Shown here piece by piece: positions 12,974 to 23,208 of a DNA stretch of 64,000 nucleotides. The notes beneath the pieces were generated by a model, which worked only from the letters and a program-made list of their open reading frames with translations, was not told the origin of the DNA and did not search any database. Position numbers and translations under genes: made by a program. Origin of the DNA: Neopestalotiopsis rosae (taxonomy: Eukaryota > Ascomycota > Sordariomycetes > Amphisphaeriales > Sporocadaceae); assembly GCA_023078685.1 (NCBI GenBank), contig JALGAS010000008.1, positions 2,852,001-2,916,000 of the forward strand. The letters are read 5' to 3'. How positions within the stretch are numbered: the stretch's first letter is position 1; every line of letters starts with the position of its first letter.

Positions 12974-15900
12974 CTATATATCGCCCTCGCTTTCTTCCTC
13001 AGTCGTCCTTTGATCGATTTCCGCTTCCAAAGCGTCTTGTCTTGCTCTCTCTTCGTGATATCTTGTTTGAGCATCAGCTCTGTCTTGAGCTGCCCGCTCA
13101 GCTAGGAACCCTCTCACGGCTCGAGTTTCAAATCTGGCATCTGAGGACATGACATTTTGCTCCGTGTCTTCTTCTTTGGCAACGTGGCCAAAGAGACAAT
13201 CCCAGAGATCGTTCTGGTCAACCACTTCGCCTAGACGGGTGTCCTTATCCATCAACTTGGGAAGGACTGCCTGCTGCAGCTCCATGGAGTTCGCAACCTC
13301 CAGACTGTCCTCAGTCATGGTAGGTACTGTTGACTCCGCCTCTTTGCCTTTCCTAGTCGTTGCCATGTGCTCGAGTCTGCGCTTCGTGGACAGATTATAT
13401 ATAGACTCCTCCACAGTTCCTTCCACAAGATATAGCCAAACATTGGTTTCGTGCTCTTGACCAATTCTGTCAACTCGAGCAATTGCCTGCAGCTCTAGGG
13501 CCGTATTCAAGAGTGGCTCGCATAGAAAGACGTGGTTTGCGTTGACAAGGTTCAACCCGCTAGCATGTGCCCTTGCGTCCATCAGGAAGCATTCAATCGC
13601 CGGATCCTCTTTGAAACGTGTGATGCCATTTTTTGTTGAAAATGATAAATTCCCAATATTGTGTCGACGCAATGCCTGTCGCAAGATGTCAAGAAAGGCG
13701 CTAAATTGTGAGAATATGATTGATTTTGCTCCGGGGTCCGTCTTGCGCAGCCAAAGAAGATGGCGGATGAGCGCAGTCACCTTGGTGGGCATTGCATGGC
13801 CTTCCAATGGAATGTCATTGATCTCTCTTAATTTGTCCTCCCCAAAGCTGGTATAAATGCCCTGTGCCCTTGTCTGGTGCTGGTATCCCGGTGAGTGCGG
13901 ATCATCTAGAACCATTGATTCCTGATCCGGGCGAAGCTTGAGCTTCGGGTCCCGCACGATTATTTTGTGGCAGTCTCGCATCGACACTGCCTTTTTGCAA
14001 AGAGGACAACGATGGTGAGCTGCGACCCAAGTTGCGATGCACTCCTCACAGAATTCATGAGTACAAGGTGTGAGAATGCCAACCGTGTAGGGATCCGTAC
14101 AGACTGGGCATGTCTTCTTTTCGGTAGTCTTTCCTTGTTCCTTGAGGTGAATTTGGTAGCGCTGCGAGGCTATCTCGTCTTGAACTTTCCGTTGGCTCTT
14201 TGCCTCCTCGTTGAGAAGCTCCCGCATGCGAAACTCGTCCTTTTCAGGGTCTTCCCGGTCCCATGTTGCGACCGTGTCAGAAAGTGCTTGAAGCTGGCGG
14301 TAATACTCGACGCGAGCATTCATTGCCGATGTCAGGAAGCTAAGTTCCTTCTCCAGGTTCGTAATTGCCTTGGTCTGCTTGGTTATATCTTCTTGTACCA
14401 ATTTCTGTAGATCCCGAACTATGCGCAGTTCATTATGCGAACGCTCCGAAATGTCTCCTTGCAGTTTTGTGGCGAGTCCTCTTAGATTTGAAATGAGTCC
14501 TCGCAAAGAACCTTGAGCTTCACTTGGCTTGGAATCATCGCGCATTTTTAAGAGCTCTAGAAAAGTTTCTGGTGATGGGCCTTCGCCATGCGATGCTTGC
14601 TGCTTGTAGGATGCTAGCTCGTGCTTGGTACGTTCATTGACCAAACCGCTGAGAGCTTCTTGACGATCGGAAATTGTGGCCCTGAGTATGGTCGTATAAA
14701 CCATCAAATCATTTTGTATCTTGGTGGAGTCCTCGTACTCCTCACCAGTGATTTCTTCCTCCTCCCGATCTACGAGTGGCTTGAGAAGTAGCTGGATAAC
14801 GTGCTCGCGTAGCAGGTCCACCATGTCGGCTTGTTTATTGAGTACCTGGATGAACTCTTCATACTGGTCGACAAGGCTTCGAGTTTCAAGGCCACCTTTG
14901 ATACTGTTTGTGAATTCAGGAATCTCCACGAATGATTGCTTCTTGGCCCTCTTGGACAGCTCTTGCATGTATAATGATGCCTTGTTGTTTGTCTCCAGAA
15001 GAATCTCTTGACGGATCAAGTTGGCATTCTTATATCCATCAGCCTCGAGCTTTTCCCGCTGTTGGAATTCATCAGAGTCCGGGACTGTCATCTCCTCATT
15101 GGACTTGATCTGAAAGTGCGCACTTGCGATGAAGAATACTGCCCTATGTTTCAGATCCAAAATACTACGGAGTTTTCTGCGGGCTTCGCTCAGCCGAGGT
15201 GGTATGTTTTGCTGATCCGAATCATCTTCGAAATCACCATCATCTTTGATGGCGCTATGTTCGTCTATTGTGGTCACTCCTGCGTTTTCTAGCTCGGCCA
15301 TCAGTTGAGTACGGCTTTCAGCTTCCAAAACATCGATCTCAACGAGTGCCTCTGACCATATAGCCAAGGCTTCTCGAACACGGGGAGAATTCTCCAAAAG
15401 TTGACCTCTCTTCAACTTGGCAAGGAGATATGTGCGCTGCCACTGCTTTATGACCGAATCTGTCTGTTCAATCATGGCATCCAGTACTTCGTCAATTGTT
15501 TTGAGAGCTTTGCTGATGCCGCCGCCCAGTGCACGTACTCGATCCGGCCCGAGCTGTGGATGGAGCACTATCTGTCTCAATAAAGCCAGGGACCGTCTCA
15601 TTTGATCAATGGTAGAAGGCTTGCTCGTGTCCCAGTCTGCAGGCACGATAGGGACACCATTTTCATATAGTCCCAGAGCTTCTGCTTCGCGCTTGAACCG
15701 GTTCCGATAGTTTTGCTCTTCCACTGCAGTAAATGGCACTGTGATGACATGACGCCTTTGAAGTGGAAGCTCTAGCTCGCTCCTGACTGCGTGCTTCGTG
15801 TGTCGTAGAGCTAGCCTTCTGAAGAGCTGGGTAAAGTAGTCCCGGTGGCTTGCTATAAGAGTGTCCCAGGTCGCCGGATAAGACGCAAATGGTTCGTAGC

Positions 15901-17619
15901 GGAGAAATCTCAAAAGTCCCCAAAGATCTTGAATCTTCTCCTTAACGGGAGTGCCGGTGATGCCCCAAGCATTGACCCTCGGAACTAATCTGGCAACTTC
16001 CGCTGCGGCGCTGACGCCACTCTCGATTTGCTGTGCTTCATCCAGGCAGACGCGCCACCAAGAGAGCTGAACCAGTGGTGATGTTGCGCGAGCACGTTCC
16101 CTTTCGCGCCGCCTTGCTCGGTCCGGCTCTGGCCGTGTCAAGTGAATTTCTGCCCGCAAGCTATTATATGTTGTCACCACCACATCACTCTCCATCATTT
16201 GCTGCTTGAGCTCCTCTGCAGTCTTCTTATGTTTGAACAGGCCATCGTACACCATTACGCTCAGCTCTGGGGCGTGATTCTTGATTTCTGAAATCCATTG
16301 TTTCTTTAGCGTCTCCGGCGTAACAATGAGGGTTGCACCAGTCGTGTGAACCTTCTGATCAGTGTGTGTATCCTCGACGATATTGGTATCTTGTGGTGGT
16401 CGACGATGGAGGAGTATAAGGGAGATCGCTTCGACGGTCTTACCAAGACCCATTTCTTCTGCTAGGATACCTCCTTTGACTATGGATTCGAGTTCCTGCC
16501 AAGGTCGAATATCCCGCGTCACTACATGGTAGAGGGCGCTGTGATACAATGGGTCTCCATTTATATCCTCAAGTTTGTTGAACGACATAGGTAGGCTTTG
16601 CTGCGGCTCTGGCGAGGCCTGTACTACTTTATGGGAGTCGCCACCGCCATGAATCGATTCCAAACGAACACCTTCTCTGGCAAGTAGCCATTGAAGTGCT
16701 CTACGCTGGAAGGGTAACAATTCAGGAATGAGACCAGGGATCTCGAATGAGTTCAAGTCGGTGGAACTTTCATCAGTGATGTGAGCTGTTTCGTAGAACG
16801 CCTGCGATGACTGCACCCCGATTTGTGTTTCTGTGTCTGTACCACGTGTGAAGAAGGCCTTTTGTATTTCGTCAGTGATCTTGCGTTGTCGTGTAGATCG
16901 AAGACCTTTGTAAATATCGTTGCATTCGTTCCACTTGAGGGTCAAGTCCAAACTCATGTGATGTTCATCGTTCGACTCGTCAAAGGTGGCGTCTATTGAA
17001 ATATAAACGGCTCCATCATCGGCAAAATTGTCTCGACTGCAGTTGCCAATTTCAAGAATCTTGATTACATCGGGCGACAAGACGCCGACGTTCTCCATGT
17101 CAAACTCGATCTTGAATCTGCCATACTTTCCGGGGACTGGCACGGTAGAGAACACCAAAGTTTTGAGGACAGTTTCATCCATGTCGGGGACAAAAACCGC
17201 CTGAATTTTGACGAAGCGCTCGATCCTGTGACGCTGAAAAGTCTTGAGCGATGGTTGCAACGACGCATTCTTGCGACGTGTCAGGGTGAGGCCAGACCTA
17301 GCAACTGGGACTGCTTGGGCTTTATCCCATCGTGAACGCTTTGATGGAGGCTCATTATGGCTGGTGTGCGATCCCTCGCTAAGGTCCTCCGAAAACGACG
17401 TGATGAGTTTGAGGAACTCGAGAGGAAAAGGTTCTGGAAGGCTTCAGTATATACTTTGTTTCATGCCAAGGGGGATTACCGGCTGTATATTCATATGTAG
17501 GATACATGGTATGGCAACATCTCGAATGTTGGAAACAGTGACTTACGTGTTGCAACCGACTTTACAGTGGCCTGAGTGGCCGTGGACGGCTTCTTTTTTG
17601 ACTTCATTGTACGGCCCAT
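12974..17619 (-). CDS. IRC20: SHPRH/Irc20-type SNF2 helicase with inserted RING finger
   Basis: Two exons: 17619-17547 and 17433-12974, with a 113-nt intron (GTAAGT donor). The product is about 1,510 aa. The N-terminus is basic (KSKKK, later SKRSRW), suggesting nuclear import. SNF2 N-lobe: motif I EEMGLGKT near residue 350 and motif II in the form DEAQ. A very long insertion with coiled-coil character separates the lobes, and in it near 1130-1170 sits a C3HC4 RING with all eight ligands (CPVC, CTHEFCEEC, CPLC). The C-lobe follows, with a QAIARVDRIGQ-like motif VI. This order (split helicase with RING inside the insertion, DEAQ box) is that of human SHPRH and yeast Irc20, ubiquitin ligases in DNA-damage tolerance and recombination; Rad5/HLTF lack the long insertion and carry HIRAN. 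The 24-residue first exon was placed because an in-frame stop lies just upstream of exon 2 and the splice restores frame. Confidence 0.88.
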
Positions 17620-18528
17620 GATTGACCAAGTACGATAATCACTCCAATAGCGACCCGATGCCGACGACTATATACAAGCCGATATCCAATAATTCAGTCT
17701 CGCAAGCTCCGATAATCGCCACAACTGAGTTTCCGGACTTGGTGGAGAAAAGAGCTACAGCGGACCGAGCCTGAAGCCACGGACGGTTGCGCGAGGACAA
17801 GGCGATCAATATAAAAAGGCAGTCTATCTATCTTTGGAACAACAATATGTCAAGAAGAAAACGAGGGTTCGCCGTCGCATCTTCTTCGATGGACTTTATA
17901 TCATGGGCTCAAGAAAAGAAGCGTGGTGGACGAGACTTCAAGATGGGCGAGTGGCGAGTCGACGATATGGATGAAAAGAAGAAAGAATGGGAGGAGCAAG
18001 TGAAATAAAAAGAGGAGGAAAGAAGACGGGGGGTGGTCCAGGTGTAGGTAGGTAGATAGGTAGGTAGGTAGGCAGCTAAGGCCCAAAGGCGTACCCGCGG
18101 GGCAAGGCTACTTTATAAATGTATAATACTCCCGCTGCCGTACCTGGCAACTGGCAGCCTCTCATTGCCTCTGTGCTTTCTCTGGTGCCACTGATATGAT
18201 CAAGCTAGACCGCACCAGGCTTAGCTCCAAATGCTCTGGCCCATCTCCAAATTCAACCAACCAGAGATTGGGGACGCATCGGAGTCTAGTGAATTTCTCT
18301 GGCCGATGCACGCCAAAACTTACACAGGTATTGGCAGGGGTGAGCTTCGGCTCTGAAGATTTTCCAATTGGTAGGTAGCGACGACAAGGCGAGCCACAGT
18401 AGTAGCCGGCGCGAGCGACGACGACGACGAAAACATCCGCCCTCCAGAGTTCTACGACCACGAGAACTGTCTCCTTGACCTTTATACCATTATTCCAAGG
18501 CTTGCAGGAAATTTCTGAATCGCCCATC
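17620..18528. other. Divergent promoter region between SHPRH-type helicase and mS41
   Basis: Shared 0.9-kb region between two genes reading away from each other. It contains a purine-rich stretch (about 17980-18030), a TAGG repeat at 18045-18072 and a TATAAATG sequence near 18113. No coding sequence was recognised. Confidence 0.6.
18045..18072 (+). repeat. (TAGG)n tetranucleotide repeat
   Basis: Seven tetranucleotide units, six TAGG and one TAGA, in the intergenic region upstream of mS41. It is the longest of three TAGG arrays seen in the window. Confidence 0.85.
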
Positions 18529-19331
18529 ATGGGTGCTCTCAAAGTAGGTTCAAATTCCTCCCAATTGACTCTTGTTATTCTTGATGGTAGAGTCGCTGCT
18601 AACCAGTCCTTTCACAGCCCATCTTCCGCCCGCAGCTCCTGCGCCAAACCCTCACACAGACCGTGGTCCGCCCCGCGACAGTATCATTCTTTGGTCCATC
18701 AGCATCGACGACACGCGCCTCCTCGTCGGCAGCGAGCCGGCCCGCGCCCATCATCCCGGAGCCGACGCCCTTCTGCCCCGACGCCCCGACCTTTCTCAAG
18801 CTCATCGGCCGGGGCCTGAGCGCGCACGCCTCCAAGTTCCCCTCGTGGGAGTCGCTCTTCTCTCTCACATCCGCCCAGCTGGCCGAGCTCGGCGTCGAGC
18901 CGCCCCGGACGCGGCGGTACCTCATCGAGTGGCGGCAGCGCTTCCGGAGGGGCGAGTTTGGCATCGGCGGCGACCTGAAGCACGTCTCGCCCGAGGGCAC
19001 CGCCGAGCTGCGCGTCCTCGAGCACGACGCGAACCCCGTCATCCCCAAGAAGTACGTTGTCAACGTGCCAGAGGGAAAGACGCTGGAAGAGGTCTCGCCG
19101 GAAGAGCTGAGCCGCGTGTCTGGCTATCGGGTCCAGGGAGCCAAGACCATTGTTGGACCGTATGCGCTGCCCACTGGAAACGGCGTAGCAAAGATCTCGG
19201 TGACTGAGGGCATGTGGGAGGACAAGAGAGGCAGAAAGATTGATGGTGGTGAGAGAAGAAGAACAGAAATCCGCTACAAGAAGAGAATCCAGGAGCGTCG
19301 TGAGATGCGCGAGAGAGGCGAACTGGTTTAA
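18529..19331 (+). CDS. FYV4: Mitochondrial small ribosomal subunit protein mS41 (Fyv4, IGR domain)
   Basis: Two exons: 18529-18543 (only 15 nt, five codons) and 18618-19331; the 74-nt intron begins GTAGGT and ends CACAG. The product is 242 aa. The first about 60 residues are basic, rich in Ser, Ala and Arg and poor in acids, as expected for a mitochondrial targeting sequence. Residues about 63-115 form the IGR domain: FLKLIGRG, then a helix-turn-helix-like segment ending near TRRYLIEWRQRFRRGEFG. The C-terminus is rich in Lys and Arg (RRRTEIRYKKR), suiting rRNA contact. Fyv4/mS41 is a component of the yeast mitochondrial small ribosomal subunit. Without the mini-exon the frame starts only at internal non-ATG codons, so the tiny first exon decides the start. 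Confidence 0.85.
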
Positions 19332-19601
19332 GCAAATCGCCGTGGCGGGTCTTGCCTACTCAGACCGCGTTCACAATCGACGGACAATGTCTTCTTGTTG
19401 TACAAAGGGCCTTCACTTGGGCCATGTATACTATCTTAAAACAAGTGTATAAACTGTAAAATGATCTTCTTGCCAGGACTAAGTCCATTTCTGTACATTT
19501 CTTGGCCCTTGATTGGTTACCAGTATAGGTATTGATGCACAACTCCTGAACGCCGTACCAGTATGCTATCCTGTGCACCTTCTTTTGAAATACACTCCAG
19601 T

Positions 19602-20906
19602 CTACTTCGCAGCACCAAAATCCAGTTTTCGCGCAACCTTGTTCCCTCGGTCTTCGTCGATGGCACCTGGCGGCCTCTTAAGGTCGGCAGCAAGTTTCTC
19701 ATCACCTCCAGCTTTTCGAGGCAGGTCCTTCTTGCGAGTTGGCTTTGGTTCCTTACGCCACCATTCATGTTCGAGCATTTCGCGCGCAGTTATTCGCTTC
19801 TTGGGGTCGAGAATCAAGGTTTTCATGAGCAAGTCAATGCCATCAGGACCCAATGATCCGAACCATTGTTGATAGTGTGATTTTGGCTGCACAGGCGTGG
19901 CTTTGTCTGCTGTAGTGTAGCCCTTTAGCGATGTGACGCCCGGCCAGTTGTCCTCGGTGGGTGTGCCAACAAAGTCGCAAATGAGCTTGATCTGGGCAAG
20001 CTCGGTGTCGCCAGCCATGTAGGGGACCCGGAGAACCAGCTCAGCAATGACACAGCCGACTGACCATATATCTACAGCCCCTGAGTAGTGCTTTGCACCG
20101 AAAAGCAACTCGGGCGGTCGATACCACCGAGTAATGACATTTGAAGTCATGGGCATGTAAGGATCAGAGAAGCTTCTCGCGAGACCGAAATCAGCAAGCT
20201 TGACCTCTCCGTCGGCTGCAATAAGCAAGTTGTTGGGCTTGATATCGCGATGCAGGACAAAATTCTCGTGGCAGAACCATACGCCTCGCGTGAGCATACC
20301 TGCCCAAGCCTTGATATCGGCTGCACCATAATGAATTCCCTTCTCGTCCTTGATGAGCATTTCCAGATCACCCAGGGGAAGGTATTCGAGAACGAGATTC
20401 AAGTTCTGGTCCTTTGACGAAAAGACAGAGTGAAGGGTGATGATGTTGGGGTGAGATAGCTCCTGGAGATGCTTGATTTCGCGGACGGCGTCAGGGGCCA
20501 TGCCCTCCGTGTACTCCTTTTGCACCTTGATTTTCTTGATAGCTACTAGTTCGGATGGATTGTTGCGCAGGTAGCCCAAGTAGACATTGGCATAGGTACC
20601 CTCACCTAGCTTCTTGCCTGTGATGACTGGGTAAGCTCATGGCGATTAGGGCAACTTGCCATTGCTGCAGCACCCACCTTTGACATATTTGCGTTTCTCC
20701 TCCTCATTTAGTTGTTCCGCCAAGTCAAGAGAAGCCGACTGCACTGCGATGTTCACATTGGGTGTGACGGTCGCGGCAGGGGTCCCCGTGGACGAAGCCA
20801 CGGCCGAATTGACATTCTTGAGCGGCGATGTCGCCGGTCTCGCAGTAGCCGCATTCGCCGTCTGAAGCACATCAGATGGCTGCAGGACCATTGGCGAGAC
20901 AGCCAT
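19602..20906 (-). CDS. KIN28: CDK-activating / RNA polymerase II CTD kinase, CDK7/Kin28 type
   Basis: Two exons: 20906-20678 and 20617-19602, with a 60-nt intron (GTGGGT donor). The product is 414 aa. An N-terminal extension of about 70 residues, Ala/Thr/Val-rich, precedes the kinase domain. Visible motifs: KKLGEGTYANVY glycine loop (spanning the splice junction), VAIKKIKV with the catalytic Lys, HRDIKPNN catalytic loop, DFGLA, and the T-loop MTSNVITRWYRPPELL, whose Thr matches the CDK7 activating Thr. In place of PSTAIRE it has a GMAPDAVREIK-type helix, which is diagnostic for Cdk7/Kin28/Mcs6 rather than Cdk1 or Cdk8. As part of TFIIH it phosphorylates the Pol II CTD; in some fungi it also activates cell-cycle CDKs. 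The start is the ATG that begins MAVSPMVL; an upstream in-frame GTG is not used. Confidence 0.92.
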
Positions 20907-21765
20907 GATCACGGCAGGCTCAATATAAATGAGCTGGGTCCAGTTCTAAAGTTTGGCTGCGGTCGAGAAAGCGGGATGATTTATCCCAGCCTTGCTGCGT
21001 CGACGAGGTGCGGTAGTCGCAGAAGCTCGTTATTGGTCGTTGAGTGTTGGATGGCTGGACGAGGCTGTCGGGCTGCAAAACGGTACCCAGCTCAAATCAA
21101 GCCTAGCGCCTGGTGAGCTGATCCACCTGAAAAGGGATCGTCTGCAGGGGTCTTTTGGTGCTGAGCTAACTACAGTACCCACGGCTCTCGGCATTGACGT
21201 CATGGTCATCAAAAATCATGGTCAACAACTCAAACCAATGCAACGATTACCTCGATCCAGTGTAAGAGTCTGCGACCAGATTGAGACAACTGAGCCAAAA
21301 TAAGAAGTGCAAAGACTGGGAAGTCACCCACACCTAAGCCAGCCTAGAACCTGCTAGTTTCCTAGTCTTCCGGATCAGCGCAATTATCGAAATTGTACTG
21401 ACGCAGTCCAGAGTGGCTCTGTTGTTCACGAGCCATACCTACCGGCGTTAACAAGGACCCCGGGATTGCGCGTCCGGGGGAGCAGCCAGCGCAAACCAGC
21501 CCAGCAGGCCATCGACCATCGAACCCATCGCAACCCAAGCCCAGCAAAGTCCACTTAATATGACGACACCCAGGTTCAACTGACCACAACAGCATATCTG
21601 CCGTCACTACAGTCGACTAGTAAATATAGTCTTCCCTTGCCGGTCGAACTTTTTTTTTCGTTTGTTCCCTTTCCAGCCTCGACCACAAAAACAAATTTCG
21701 AATTCCTACCCGATCGAACATTTCCCAACCTGCGTGCTGCAGTCATTGGCAACATCGCAGTCACG
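20907..21765. other. Divergent promoter region between KIN28-like and SFK1-like genes
   Basis: An 859-bp region between two genes transcribed away from each other. The last 200 bp before the + strand gene are pyrimidine-rich. I see no further open frame that I can support. Confidence 0.55.
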
Positions 21766-22737
21766 ATGAAGTTCTTTTCTTATTGGGTGAGTAGCTTACA
21801 CGGCTGTCGCTTGGTTGTTGCTGTCTAGTATGCTGACGCGCAACACTAGTGGTTTCCCATCATTTCGGGAATGATGTGGTTGGCGACCCTTCTAGGTCTC
21901 CTACTACATTGGATCATTGATACCAAGAGAGTACACTATTCGTCCATGGGAGACACTCAGACAATTGCCTACATTTCCGACGTTGGTGCCGCAGAACTGA
22001 AGCCCTTGTTCGTGGCCGGATGCATCATTACGACCATCTTCTTGGACCTCTCCTTTGCTACTGACAGGTGGCTGCGACACAAGGGACGTCTGGTTCCCAA
22101 CACGACAATCGGCGAAAAGGTTCTCTCGGGTCTTACCATCTTCTTCGCCCTGGTCGGTACCGTCGGTCTCTGTTTCCTGTCCGGATTCGATACTGCTCAC
22201 TACCCGAAATTGCACGACATTTTCCTCTTGCTGTTTATTGCCGGATACCTGCTATCGGCCATCTTTATTTGCTGGGAATACCAGCGCCTGGGAATTAGTA
22301 TGTCGACCTAGATTTCTACCATTGCGTCTTGGAATATAGCTAACCACCCCATTTTTACAGAGAACCGCGAACACCGCGTTCTTCGCATCTCCTTCTGGGT
22401 CAAGCTCACATTTGTCCTTGTCGAACTGGCCCTTGCCATCGCTTTCGCTGTTACCAACTTCAGAAAGATGTATAACATTGCTGCTATTTTGGAATGGGTG
22501 ATTGCGTTCATCTTCTCCTTCTACGTCTTTTCGTTCTTCATCGACCTGTGGCCAGCCGTCAAGACCAAGCGCGGCATGGGCTTCAAGACCGCCGGCATGG
22601 CCGAGCACTCGCCTGCTCAGATGGAGGAGAACTACCACAACTCTGGCAGTAACCTCTCTGGCAACCCACGATACACGGAGGATAGCACACGCCCTATCAA
22701 CAACGCCGGATATCAGCCACGCGGCGCGAACTTTTAG
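21766..22737 (+). CDS. SFK1: Sfk1/FRAG1/DRAM-family multipass membrane protein
   Basis: Three exons: 21766-21786 (21 nt), 21850-22297, 22361-22737; two 63-nt introns. The product is 281 aa. Exon 1 encodes only MKFFSYW, and the rest of the conserved first segment (WFPIISGMMW) is in exon 2, so the tiny exon is needed for a complete first helix. Six hydrophobic segments are visible: about 8-28, 69-87, 104-127, 138-157, 173-192 and 199-220. A hydrophilic tail of about 60 residues follows, rich in Asn, Gly and Pro. The FRAG1/DRAM/Sfk1 family includes yeast Sfk1, a plasma-membrane protein that supports the PI4-kinase Stt4 and lipid asymmetry. That role is inferred from the family; a vacuolar DRAM-like role is also possible. 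Confidence 0.85.
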
Positions 22738-23208
22738 GCAGATTCTGCGTGTGTCTCAATAGAAGCGCTGCACAATAAAATACACACATGCATTCCGGCG
22801 CCATACAGGGCACCATTTCATACAAAGATACCATTTATCCGGGCAAAGGATGGCATGATGATACGAGAAGGCAAACGAGGGAACGAATCTAAGACTGGAA
22901 TAGAATTTTGCATTCGCAAGGCGTTCCGGGGTTCATCGAATCTAGAGGTTTAACACGGTCTCCGTGTAGACCCAACCTAGTCGATTCAAAAATGTTTAAT
23001 CAACTATAGTTAATGAATAACTTTATATTATATACTTACCAAGTCACAATCTTGCGTGGATTTACCTCCAATTAACACTAGCGAATTACTTCTATATCAG
23101 TGGGCTTTATGTCTCACTTTCTTCACGGGTTACATTCAATATTGTACTCATCATATTATGCATTACTGTCTCCACTGATTGTCGGTCAGATTGTTATTCA
23201 CCATCCTC
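22738..23208. other. Convergent intergenic region between SFK1-like and GH3 genes
   Basis: It carries the two 3' UTRs. The part from about 22980 to 23200 is clearly AT-rich, with TTTATATTATATACTTACC-like sequence. No gene was recognised. Confidence 0.6.
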
